A stretch of DNA of 64,000 bases from an uncultured Erysipelotrichaceae bacterium (GTDB lineage Bacteria; Bacillota_I; Bacilli_A; Erysipelotrichales; Erysipelotrichaceae), in the NCBI GenBank assembly GCA_900314905.1, contig OMXA01000005.1:1-64000 (forward strand). Reading direction: 5' to 3'. Numbering within the stretch: position 1 is the stretch's first letter; every line of letters starts with the position of its first letter. Below the pieces are notes generated by a model that did no database searches, was not told the origin of the DNA, and saw only the letters and a list, made by a program, of their open reading frames with translations. Positions 53,551 to 62,406 of the stretch are shown in pieces. Position numbers and translations under genes: made by a program.

Positions 53551-55814
53551 TGCTTCTTCCGATGATCCAGGCAGAACAGCAGCACTGCTAATGCTGCTCC
53601 ACTGATGCTCAGCAGCTTGCCTTCTTTCAGACCATGCGGTGCAAAGGAGAAGACAATATTGTTTTCTCCTTTTTTCACGGCAATGCCGGTCATGCCGCCA
53701 TTGACTTCATAGGTCTTCACGTTCTGCCCATTGACGGTTACGGTCCATCCCTGATCGTAAGGAACGGACAGAACGGCAAAGCCATCCTCCGAAGCCGTCA
53801 GCGTCGCAAATGCCTGGTTTCCTTTCGCAGATGCGTCGCTGCACTGCACTTCCTCGTTTCCGATCAATGCAGAGATCTCATCGTAATCTTCTGCATGGCA
53901 GATCACGTTCTCAGTGATCAGAGAAGACATCGAGACATCATAATCGTCATACGTCAGGATGCCGGTATACGTCTTTCCCAGGTTGATATAGTCAAGATTC
54001 AGATACAGGTCATAATCTGCATAATGCCCGATCTGTTCGCCATGCTGGAATGGGCATACCGTCCCCGGTGCGACCACCGCATACTTTGTGGATACCAGAG
54101 TCATGATATCCGGATTCTGAATATCAAATGTCCATGGCAGATAATCGATCACCCGGTCCGGATCCAGTCGGATCAGATCATTCGTGCTGGCAAGATAAGT
54201 CGAATCGTATGCCAGTAAGCCTCTGATATCCGCATCGAGGTTGTAATTCGTTCCCTGACTCCAGTAAACGCCCACCGGATCCACATAAGTCCGGTAGAAA
54301 GAGCTGGCGTTGGCAGGATCCAGTGACAGGGTCCATTCATTGTAATAGTCTTTTTCGCCCATGGATCTTGCTACCCGATCGGCATCTTTCTTCCTCAGGG
54401 CACTCTGGGTCGGATTGCCGTAATACGTAAAGGATGCCACATAGCATAGCTCAGCGATCACTGCCAGAGTGCAGAGAGCCTTCCTGTTCGTTCTGAGTGC
54501 ATAGCATACGAGAATCACGAACGGAATGTAGCAGAGAATCAGGAGATAGTCGCTATGAATTGAGGAAACCGGCACCTTGCAGATCAGCGCGAAGAGAACC
54601 GGAGTCACTGCCAGCAGAATGGAAATGAGGACTGCTGTCTGCTTCAGAAGTTTCTGATGAATTCTCTCCGGATGATCCAGGAAGGGGAGAATTTCAGCAA
54701 TCAGCAGAAACGAGACATTGGCCATCCAGCGGAAGGAAGGCTCACTGAATCCATGCATGATCGAATTCAGAATCGGAACGATGGAAAACAAGGTGATCAG
54801 GGTCAGGATGGAAAGATGGAATTTCCGGTCTTTCTTCTCAGCAAACAGCTGCGGAACCAGCAGTGCAGCTGCAGCCCCGGACCAGACATACATCGCCATC
54901 AGCTGGTGATTCGGAGTGTCATAGAGATACAGTTCTGAAATCTCTGTTCCTCGATAGGCAAGCATGGATACCGGGGTGAATAATCCCGAAAGATAATCCA
55001 GATACGGGACGATGCTTTCATAGACCAGCGTCGAGCTCCTCGTGCCGACTCTGCTGTTTGCCAGTACGTTCAGCACTTCCGGAATGACAATGACTCCGCT
55101 TAGCAGGAATCCGATGAGGTAATATCCGATCAGCCGAAACGCGTTCTTCCATAATCCTTCATAGTTCTGATACTGCTTTCTCCATCTCCAGATGAAATAC
55201 AGGATCGTGAACAGGGAGGTCATATAGAACAGGTAATAGCTGTTGAAGAACATGAAGAAGACCATGAAGATGAAGAAGCCATGTTTCTTTTCAGCAATAT
55301 AGCGATCGACCGACAGGAAATAGAGCGGCAGAAATGAAATGAAGCTGGCAAAGAAAGGATCCCGCATGATCTGCAGGAGATAGGCACTGAAGGCGAACAG
55401 CAGGGAACCGAGAATCGAGGTGTGTTCTGAATAACGGTTATATCTGGAATAGGCATAGAAAGAGAAACCGGCAGTCAGAAATCTGAGATAAGTCATCCAG
55501 ATGATGGCATCTGTATACTTCAGATCCGTGAAAGCGAAGAAGTATTCCCAGAAATCATTGAAATAGAACAGCTTGCTGGAATAGAAATCATTCCCGAGAA
55601 AGTTGACCCAGGACCAGTAAGGCAGCGTTCCTGTATTCTTCCACTGCGTCAGCATCGTTCGAAGATTCTCGAAATTGCTGGAATAGATCGTTCTCATATC
55701 CCAGCCCAGGATGAAAGCAGTCCCGGTAACGAGATACGGAATGATGACCACCCCGAAGATCAGGGTGATGAACAGAAACAGCTTGATCCATGCTTTACGC
55801 TCAGAATGCTTCAT
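53547..55814 (-). CDS. yfhO: YfhO-family membrane glycosyltransferase
   Basis: 755 aa, RBS GAGGAAC. N-terminal FILGWDMRTIYSSNFENLRTML and PYWSWVNFLGNDFYSSKLFYF loop, about twelve helices, and the diagnostic C-terminal domain VLSVPYDQGWTVTVNGQNVKTYEVNGGMTGIAVKKGENNIVFSF. In Bacillus, YfhO acts with CsbB-type GT2 enzymes to add sugars to lipoteichoic acid outside the membrane. Here the DPM1-like GT2 at 26752 could supply the lipid-linked sugar. Single-gene transcript, convergent with the preceding operon. Confidence 0.9.
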   Translation of the reverse strand: MKHSERKAWIKLFLFITLIFGVVIIPYLVTGTAFILGWDMRTIYSSNFENLRTMLTQWKNTGTLPYWSWVNFLGNDFYSSKLFYFNDFWEYFFAFTDLKYTDAIIWMTYLRFLTAGFSFYAYSRYNRYSEHTSILGSLLFAFSAYLLQIMRDPFFASFISFLPLYFLSVDRYIAEKKHGFFIFMVFFMFFNSYYLFYMTSLFTILYFIWRWRKQYQNYEGLWKNAFRLIGYYLIGFLLSGVIVIPEVLNVLANSRVGTRSSTLVYESIVPYLDYLSGLFTPVSMLAYRGTEISELYLYDTPNHQLMAMYVWSGAAAALLVPQLFAEKKDRKFHLSILTLITLFSIVPILNSIMHGFSEPSFRWMANVSFLLIAEILPFLDHPERIHQKLLKQTAVLISILLAVTPVLFALICKVPVSSIHSDYLLILCYIPFVILVCYALRTNRKALCTLAVIAELCYVASFTYYGNPTQSALRKKDADRVARSMGEKDYYNEWTLSLDPANASSFYRTYVDPVGVYWSQGTNYNLDADIRGLLAYDSTYLASTNDLIRLDPDRVIDYLPWTFDIQNPDIMTLVSTKYAVVAPGTVCPFQHGEQIGHYADYDLYLNLDYINLGKTYTGILTYDDYDVSMSSLITENVICHAEDYDEISALIGNEEVQCSDASAKGNQAFATLTASEDGFAVLSVPYDQGWTVTVNGQNVKTYEVNGGMTGIAVKKGENNIVFSFAPHGLKEGKLLSISGAALAVLLFCLDHRKKH

Positions 55815-55903
55815 AGGTTCCTCATTTCAGACAGGAGTATTGTACAATCATCGGAGGTTTTTTCGTACTGGGACCCGGAACTTTCCAAGGAACGGTCTTC
55901 GGG

Positions 55904-55909
55904 TATAAT
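55904..55909 (+). promoter_or_regulatory. -10 element upstream of the GtrII-like gene
   Basis: Perfect TATAAT 18 bases before the chosen ATG at 55927, in the divergent gap after yfhO. No convincing -35, so the promoter call is tentative. Confidence 0.35.
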
Positions 55910-55926
55910 GTTGAAGGATGATCGAT

Positions 55927-57459
55927 ATGAAAAAAGGAAAAGCATACCTGAAGGAACTGTCAGCGGATGACAGGATACGTCTGTTCTTTCTTTCAGTATT
56001 CTGCTTCGGCATTCTTGCCCATGGCATGATGATGTTCAATAAATACTCGTTCGGAGACGATTCCTGGCTCCTGTTCAGCATCGGTTCTCTGGTTGATGTC
56101 GGCAGATGGATGCTCGGTGTGATCGGCAAGCTTTACGGCCTGATTTTCCGGAATAATTACAGTCTGCCTCTTCTGCATGTGTTCTGGACCATGGTGTTTA
56201 CCGGCTTGAGCGGAAGCGTGATCATCCGGACTCTGGACCTGAAGAACCGATGGGGGATCGTCTGTCTGGCGGCAGTCATGATCGCCATTCCTTCCGTGAC
56301 CGGAACGTTCGGCTATCTGTTCACTTCTGCTTATTATGCATTCGCAGCGTTTCTTGCACTGCTTTCGAGCGTAATGCTGTTTCGGGCAGAGAATCAGAAG
56401 CAGATGCTTGCGGCTGATTTTCTGCTTTGCTGCACGATCGGGATCTATCAGGCAGAAGCAGCTCTGGCGGTTTCTTTTCTGCTGATTCTGCTGCTGAAAG
56501 AATGCCTGGAAAATCGCATGAGCCGAAGGGCATTTCTGAAAAGAGCAGGGATTCTGCTAGGCAGTCTTCTGATTTCTGCGGCAATGTATGCAGGCATCAC
56601 AGAGCTGTTTCTGAAGGCTTTTCATATGACAATGTCTTCCCATGCCGGACTGGACCAGCTTTCTGCTTCCGCAGGTTCCAGCATGGTTCTTGGCAGGATT
56701 CTGAAAGCCTATCAGGAATTCGTGCTTCCCGCTGCGAAAGCAAGCACGAACATGTATCCCGGAAACATCAGGATTCTCTATGAAGGTCTTCTGGTTCTTG
56801 AGCTTGTGATGCTTGGAAGAGAGCTCCGGAAAACCGCCAGCCATGCACTGAATCTGGAAATGCTCCTGTTTCTTCTGCTGTTTCCGCTTTCTGTCAAGCT
56901 GATGTTCCTATTGACGGATGCTGCTTATGTGCATTCTCTGATGATGTATGCAGATATCATGGTCTTCGTTCTTGCTCTGATGCTGATAGAACGATCCTCC
57001 GGTTCTGAAGTACGTAAGGGAGCAATTTTCCTGATTGCGCTGATTTCGGTTATGTTCGTGCGTTATGACAATGTCGTATATCTGAAGACGGAGATTCAGC
57101 AGAGCCAGGCAATCAGCTACTATAGCAGTCTGATTACCCGGATCCGCAGCGTGCCAGGATATACTGATGATACTCCGGTCTGCTGGATCGGTTCCCTGAA
57201 GGAAGCAAGTGATCAGACGATTCCTGACGATCAGGAATTCAGAGAAGCGATCACCGCTCCTTATGATGAAGTCATGATCCGGGACTATGCATGGAACCAC
57301 ATGATGAAACTCTGGTGCGGTTTTGATCCGGAAACGGTCTCTGCAGACGGTTTTTCAGATCGAGAAGAAGTTCAGGAAATGCCTTCTTATCCTGATGATG
57401 GCAGTATCCGGATGATCGACGGAACGGTTGTTGTAAAATGTTCAGAAGAAGGGAACTGA
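55927..57459 (+). CDS. GtrII-like glucosyltransferase (Glucos_trans_II family)
   Basis: 510 aa; ATG 55927 preferred over the ATG at 55918 because the GAAGG sequence is correctly spaced only for the former. The family N-terminus HGMMMFNKYSFGDDSWLLFSIGSLVDVGRWMLG matches GtrII-type O-antigen glucosyltransferases. About ten helices follow, then a C-terminal soluble region with SYYSSLITRIRSVPGYTDDTPVCWIG. Such enzymes move glucose from undecaprenyl-phosphate glucose to a glycan outside the membrane. Starts the final operon of the window. Confidence 0.82.
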   Translation: MKKGKAYLKELSADDRIRLFFLSVFCFGILAHGMMMFNKYSFGDDSWLLFSIGSLVDVGRWMLGVIGKLYGLIFRNNYSLPLLHVFWTMVFTGLSGSVIIRTLDLKNRWGIVCLAAVMIAIPSVTGTFGYLFTSAYYAFAAFLALLSSVMLFRAENQKQMLAADFLLCCTIGIYQAEAALAVSFLLILLLKECLENRMSRRAFLKRAGILLGSLLISAAMYAGITELFLKAFHMTMSSHAGLDQLSASAGSSMVLGRILKAYQEFVLPAAKASTNMYPGNIRILYEGLLVLELVMLGRELRKTASHALNLEMLLFLLLFPLSVKLMFLLTDAAYVHSLMMYADIMVFVLALMLIERSSGSEVRKGAIFLIALISVMFVRYDNVVYLKTEIQQSQAISYYSSLITRIRSVPGYTDDTPVCWIGSLKEASDQTIPDDQEFREAITAPYDEVMIRDYAWNHMMKLWCGFDPETVSADGFSDREEVQEMPSYPDDGSIRMIDGTVVVKCSEEGN

Positions 57460-57468
57460 CCGGAAACC

Positions 57469-58935
57469 ATGAAAAAGCATGCTCTGACAGCTGAACGGAT
57501 TGTGCCATGGGCAATTGTCCTGCTCTTTTTTCTCGCCTTTGCGCTGATCTCCAGATGGACTCCGGCAGCAGGAGATGACTGGGTCTATGCGGTCGGAGGC
57601 AGATATCATAATCCTCTTGTCAGGGCTGCCGAGATGTATTTCAGCTGGTCGGGCAGGTTTCTCAGCGAATTATACGGATATCTCGTGACTCCCCATAAGA
57701 ACCTCTGGAATCTTCTGAATCCCTGCCTGTTCACCGGCATCTTCTGTCTGATTCTCAAGCTTGCCGAAGGGAAGACAAAAGTACATCCGATCGCCTCTGC
57801 ACTGCTTCTGGCGCTGCTCGTGTTTTCGGTGCCTTATCGTCTTCGCATGCAGACCTATACGTGGATGATGGGAACTACCTACGTGATCCCGCTGTTTCTG
57901 TTTCTGCTGGATATGGTCCTGATGAAGGAATGGATCCTGGAAGGGAAGAACCATCTCTTCTTTTGCATTCTGCTGAATTTCTGCGTTCCGCTGTATATGG
58001 AAAACGCCGCTGCCCTGATGGTCGGGGCAGATCTGCTGATTCTGATCGATCTTTACTGGATCCGGAAAGATCCGCAGAAGAGCAGGCAGATGCTGGTGCT
58101 TCTTCTTGCAGCGGCGGCAGGGGCGTGCATCATTCTGTTCTCGCCAGGGGCACATGCCCGTCTGATCGGCGATCAGGCAGCCTTCCATTCACTGAGCATT
58201 TCTCAGAAGCTTGCCCTGAACTTTCCTCTGTTTCTCGAGCATACCTATACGGATAACCGCTGGCTCATGGCAATTCTTTCGATTGTACTGATTGCAGTAA
58301 TCTTCCAGAGCTCCAGAAGGATAGAGAAGCCGAAAGAAGCGGCAGTTCTGATGCTCATCTGTGCATTTTCTCCGATTCTGAATCTTGGCGGAGTATATCT
58401 GCTGGAAACGATCGCAATGGTTCTGACTATGGTTCTGTATGAAACGGATTCCTTCCGGAAACAGGAGGAGCTGTTCTATCTGCTCTGTGCGCTGGGCGCA
58501 GATCTGGTCATGCTTGCCAGTCCGATTTTTGACAGCCGCAGTTCTCTCTATACCGTATTTCTGATGTTTCTGCTTGCTGAGCTTCTGTTTGAATCCGTTT
58601 CCTGTTCCCGGAAATCGGTCAGATTTCTGATCATCGGGGTACTAGGCGTTCTCTCTGTGATTCGGGGGCTGAGCTACTATCAGCTGTACCATATGGTTCA
58701 TTCCATCACGATTAAGCGGAATCAGGAAATTGCGTATTATCAGACACACCCCGATGCAGGCGAAGCGTGGCTGATCGCCTATCCTGATGAAAGCATTCAT
58801 TCGCCCAATGTTCTGCAGGGGGATGAAACCCATGACCGCTTCTTCAAGGAATACTATTACCTGAATCAGGATCTGGAACTGAAGTTCTACTATCTGAAAG
58901 AATATACCGCGGAGCAGATCTTCGCTTCTGACTGA
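57469..58935 (+). CDS. DUF6056-like multi-pass membrane protein
   Basis: 488 aa. N-terminal helix, then the loop TPAAGDDWVYAVGGRYHNPLVRAAEMYFSWSGRFLSELYGY, about ten further helices, and a short soluble tail ending in FYYLKEYTAEQIF. Matches the layout of the protein at 6162 and probably shares its activity. Nine bases downstream of the GtrII-like gene, so co-transcribed. Predicted GT-C-like transferase; substrate unknown. Confidence 0.65.
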   Translation: MKKHALTAERIVPWAIVLLFFLAFALISRWTPAAGDDWVYAVGGRYHNPLVRAAEMYFSWSGRFLSELYGYLVTPHKNLWNLLNPCLFTGIFCLILKLAEGKTKVHPIASALLLALLVFSVPYRLRMQTYTWMMGTTYVIPLFLFLLDMVLMKEWILEGKNHLFFCILLNFCVPLYMENAAALMVGADLLILIDLYWIRKDPQKSRQMLVLLLAAAAGACIILFSPGAHARLIGDQAAFHSLSISQKLALNFPLFLEHTYTDNRWLMAILSIVLIAVIFQSSRRIEKPKEAAVLMLICAFSPILNLGGVYLLETIAMVLTMVLYETDSFRKQEELFYLLCALGADLVMLASPIFDSRSSLYTVFLMFLLAELLFESVSCSRKSVRFLIIGVLGVLSVIRGLSYYQLYHMVHSITIKRNQEIAYYQTHPDAGEAWLIAYPDESIHSPNVLQGDETHDRFFKEYYYLNQDLELKFYYLKEYTAEQIFASD

Positions 58936-58948
58936 GGAATGATTGACT

Positions 58949-59506
58949 ATGAATGTATACGACTGGGATGACACGATCTATCGGGGAGACTCCACCTTCG
59001 GCATGGTTGGCTATGCCTATGTTCATCGTCCGAAGACGCTCCTGAGCATTCCGAGAACCGCAGTCTGCGGACTGCTGTATGTTCTGCACCTGATGCCCAA
59101 GCTAGCCTTCAAGCAGAATCTCTACCACATGTTCGTCTTCATTCCGGACATGGATCGGTTCATCGAGGAATATACGTCCTCGCATCTGAATCATGTGAAG
59201 CAATGGTATCTGGATCAGCAGAAGCCAGATGATCTGGTGATCTCTGCTTCTCCGGAATTCCTGATCCGGTCTTTCTGCGAAAAGATCGGAATCTCCAATG
59301 TCATGGCATCAGAAGTGGATCCGCATACCGGAATCTATGAAGGGCAGAACTGCCATGGACAGGAGAAAGTCAGACGCTTTCGTGAAGTCTACCCGGATCA
59401 GAAAGTCGAAAACTTCTATTCCGATTCCAGAAGCGATACCCCGATGGCAAATCTAGCCGAACATGCCTGGCTTGTAAAAGGGGAAAAACGGAGGCCGTGG
59501 AAATGA
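58949..59506 (+). CDS. HAD-superfamily phosphatase (SerB-like subclass IB)
   Basis: 185 aa from ATG 58949. Motif I YDWDDTIYRGDST (nucleophile D5, acid D7), motif II SASPEFLIRSF, and motif IV NFYSDSRSDTPMANLAEHAWLV. A cap domain lies between motifs I and II (AVCGLLYVLHLMPKLAF..). Hydrolyses small phosphorylated metabolites, perhaps a sugar phosphate or a product of the adjacent acyl-transfer steps. Coupled to the MBOAT gene by an ATGA overlap. Confidence 0.85.
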   Translation: MNVYDWDDTIYRGDSTFGMVGYAYVHRPKTLLSIPRTAVCGLLYVLHLMPKLAFKQNLYHMFVFIPDMDRFIEEYTSSHLNHVKQWYLDQQKPDDLVISASPEFLIRSFCEKIGISNVMASEVDPHTGIYEGQNCHGQEKVRRFREVYPDQKVENFYSDSRSDTPMANLAEHAWLVKGEKRRPWK

Positions 59507-60879
59507 GCGTGCTCTCCATTCCTTATCTTCTGCTGTCCGGTGCTTCGAGCATCTTCATCTGGCTGTTTTCGAACCATTCGAAGAAGATCACGATCTTTCT
59601 TGCCAATCTAGTCTTCCTGTATCTGCTCGGATTCCGGACTGCAGATGCAATCTATGTCCTGATTCTGACCGTCTGGACCTGGTTCTTCGGCCTGCATGTG
59701 AAGAAGAAACCAGTCCTGGTCTGTTCCATTCTGATTCCGGTTCTCGGCCTCTGCTTCTATAAATACAGCAATCCGTTCACCGGTCTCTGGCTTGCCATGC
59801 CGCTTGGCATTTCGTTTTATACCTTCAAAGCGATCAGCTATCTGGCAGATCGTTATCATGAGAAATGCAGAACCGCTTCACTTCTGGAAGTGTTTGACTA
59901 TCTCTGCTTCTTTCCGGTCTTCATGGCAGGTCCGATCAATCGTTCAGAGCCATTCTTTGAAGAACTGAACAAGCCCATGGCATTTCAGTACCGGGATCAG
60001 AAGAACGGATGCGTTCTGGCTGGTCTGGGATTATTTCAGAAACTGGTCATCTCTTCAGAATTATCCAGGCAGGTCGGCTTCTATCTGAACAATCCGGATC
60101 ATCCGGAACTGTCCGGGTGGTATACGCTGATCGGCGTGATCTTCTATGCGTTCTATATCTACGCCGACTTTGACAGCTACTCGAATATTGCGATCGGAAC
60201 TGCCAGGATGATGGGGTTCCATCTGGAGCGGAATTTCTTCACTCCGTATCTTTCTTCGGATATCAGGGAATTCTGGCGCAGATGGCATATCAGCCTTTCT
60301 TCGTGGTTACGGGATTATATCTACATTCCGCTTGGCGGAAACCGGAAAGGAAAAGCCAGAAAGTATCTCAATACCCTGATCGTCTTTGCGGTATCCGGTC
60401 TATGGCATGGCAATACGAAGATGTTTCTGATCTGGGGACTCGGGCATGGAATTCTGACTATTCTGGAAGATCGGATGCTTCCGAAACAGCAGAAATACCC
60501 ATTTCTGCTGCGGATTCTTCTGGTCCTGGTGAATTTCATGTTGGTCAGCCTGCTCTGGGTATTCTTCCGCTCTGGCTCCGGAACGGAAGCTCTGAAGGTA
60601 TTCCGCGGCCTGGCACAGCTTCCGGCTGGCAGTCTTTCTCGTGTCTCTGCAGAGGGACTGGGCATCACGCAGAATGAGTTTGTCTGGGGTTTTCTTCTGA
60701 TCGCAATGGTCATCGTCACAGATCTCCTACGCCATCAGAGAGATATGCTGGAATGGCTGTCAGACCAGAAGCTGATGGTCCGGTGGATCATCTATTTCCT
60801 GCTGATGGTCATTGCCATGATCTTCGGCGTCTACGGCCCTGGGTACAGCGCTTCTGACTTTATCTATGTGACATTCTGA
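59503..60879 (+). CDS. MBOAT-family membrane O-acyltransferase (AlgI/DltB-like)
   Basis: 458 aa; ATG 59503 lies 8 nt after CGGAGG and overlaps the previous stop. About ten helices, with LGISFYTFKAISYLADRYHEK, FPVFMAGPINRSEPFFEEL, DIREFWRRWHISLSSWLRDYIYIPLGGNRKGK and the catalytic histidine in SGLWHGNTKMFLIWG. Transfers an acyl group across the membrane to an extracellular glycan, usually with an SGNH-type partner, which is encoded next. Confidence 0.93.
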   Translation: MSVLSIPYLLLSGASSIFIWLFSNHSKKITIFLANLVFLYLLGFRTADAIYVLILTVWTWFFGLHVKKKPVLVCSILIPVLGLCFYKYSNPFTGLWLAMPLGISFYTFKAISYLADRYHEKCRTASLLEVFDYLCFFPVFMAGPINRSEPFFEELNKPMAFQYRDQKNGCVLAGLGLFQKLVISSELSRQVGFYLNNPDHPELSGWYTLIGVIFYAFYIYADFDSYSNIAIGTARMMGFHLERNFFTPYLSSDIREFWRRWHISLSSWLRDYIYIPLGGNRKGKARKYLNTLIVFAVSGLWHGNTKMFLIWGLGHGILTILEDRMLPKQQKYPFLLRILLVLVNFMLVSLLWVFFRSGSGTEALKVFRGLAQLPAGSLSRVSAEGLGITQNEFVWGFLLIAMVIVTDLLRHQRDMLEWLSDQKLMVRWIIYFLLMVIAMIFGVYGPGYSASDFIYVTF

Positions 60880-60895
60880 CAAGAAGGAAAAGGAT

Positions 60896-62347
60896 ATGAA
60901 ACAGAAGGAAATCACGGCATGGAAGATACTTCTGAAGACGGCTGTTGCTGCATCTCTTTTCTTAGTGACATGGAAGGGACTGACGCCTTATTTCCGGACC
61001 GATCGCAATACGGACGGAGATCTGTTCCGCAACCTCGATCCGGATACCATTGATGTTCTGGCACTAGGGTCTTCCCATATGCAGTATGCATTCAACCCGG
61101 CCGTTCTCTATCAGGAAACAGGATACTATGGCTATGTGCTGGGCTCTTCGTGCCAGCCGTTTTCCACGAGCTATTATCTGCTGGAAGAAGCACTGAAAAC
61201 ACAGCATCCATCGGTGGTGCTGATTGATGTATTCACGCTTCTTCCAGGCAGCCAGGTCTGCTATGCCGATGGCATGTACTACAAGGCCATCGATATGATG
61301 AGCGGGGAAACGAGAATCGAAGCAGGAAAGCATGCGACGGATACGCTGCCGGAAGATCTGCAGCTTGCCTATACGTATGATTTCATTCTGAATCATGATC
61401 ACTGGAAGGATATGAACTTCCTGGATCCGGAAAGCATTCTGAAGAATGCAGAGCCTGCAGAAGGAATTCACTGGGACCTCGGCTATGTCAGGCAGATGCC
61501 GACCATATTTCAGTACACGCCGGTTCAGTATCTGGAACCGGACAATCCCATTGCCCTGAGTGACGAAGAAAAACAGTGGATCGACCGGATGATCGATCTC
61601 TGCAATCAGAATCAGATTCACCTCATCTTTCTGAAGACTCCGTATGATATGAGCCAGACAGATTCCAATAAGCTCACATCGATCTGGGCGTATCTGGAAG
61701 AAAAAGGTGCAGACTATATCGATTATGTCCGCAAGGCAGCAGATCAGGAAATTGACTGGTATCTGGACATGGACGGAGACACCTGGCATAACAATGCCTG
61801 GGGTGCTGAGATCGTGACCTCTGATCTTGGAAAATATCTGGAAGAAAACCATCTGGTAACAGATCACAAAGAGAATGAACTGTTTCAGTCCGTTGCCGAA
61901 GGAGCAGTCCGATCTACGGCAGAATCACTGATGAATCCGACGAATCTCAATGTCTATACACTGCTTTCCGATTCTGGGATCTATCCGAGCACCGTTCTGG
62001 TTCGCTATCGGAAAGAAGGAAACGGACTGACAGATCCGCTTGCCCTGTCTTATCTCGGAAAGCTCGGGCTGCAGACGGATTTCTCTTCGGATTATTATGC
62101 GCTGATCCAGGATGGCAGAGTGCTTTCGGAAGGAACGGAGCCTTTTGACTATGATCTTTCGGGACACAGAATCTCTTTCTCGGAAGAAGATATCACGATC
62201 GATGGTACTTCCGGCTATGGAACCGGAACGATGTGCCTGACCTTCGCTGCAGATGATTTCAGCTGGATCAATCCGATTCCGATCAGCTATGATCAGCATT
62301 CGTTCTGGAAAGACGGATGCGACAGCTGGAGCTGCAGCGTGCAATGA
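60896..62347 (+). CDS. SGNH-fold partner of the MBOAT acyltransferase (DltD/AlgX-like)
   Basis: 483 aa, RBS AAGGAAAAGG. One N-terminal membrane anchor (ILLKTAVAASLFLVTWKGL). Nucleophile block DVLALGSSHMQYAFNP, second block VLGSSCQPFSTSYYLLEEAL, and catalytic acid/histidine in DMDGDTWHNNAWGAEIVTSDL. A C-terminal beta-type domain of about 140 residues extends beyond the usual DltD length. Expected to complete acyl transfer to the glycan outside the membrane. The four-base overlap (ATG 62344) at its end may couple the next gene. Confidence 0.85.
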   Translation: MKQKEITAWKILLKTAVAASLFLVTWKGLTPYFRTDRNTDGDLFRNLDPDTIDVLALGSSHMQYAFNPAVLYQETGYYGYVLGSSCQPFSTSYYLLEEALKTQHPSVVLIDVFTLLPGSQVCYADGMYYKAIDMMSGETRIEAGKHATDTLPEDLQLAYTYDFILNHDHWKDMNFLDPESILKNAEPAEGIHWDLGYVRQMPTIFQYTPVQYLEPDNPIALSDEEKQWIDRMIDLCNQNQIHLIFLKTPYDMSQTDSNKLTSIWAYLEEKGADYIDYVRKAADQEIDWYLDMDGDTWHNNAWGAEIVTSDLGKYLEENHLVTDHKENELFQSVAEGAVRSTAESLMNPTNLNVYTLLSDSGIYPSTVLVRYRKEGNGLTDPLALSYLGKLGLQTDFSSDYYALIQDGRVLSEGTEPFDYDLSGHRISFSEEDITIDGTSGYGTGTMCLTFAADDFSWINPIPISYDQHSFWKDGCDSWSCSVQ

Positions 62348-62406
62348 AAGAATCAGCGAACTCTGATATACTTAAGGCCGTTCAAACCGATGTGAGAGGC
62401 AGCAGA

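Noticed and set aside
53634..54218. 194-codon plus-strand frame
   Set aside because: Antisense of yfhO, whose C-terminal domain is diagnostic.
61064..61867. 267-codon minus-strand frame
   Set aside because: Antisense of the SGNH partner gene; no RBS or recognisable motif.
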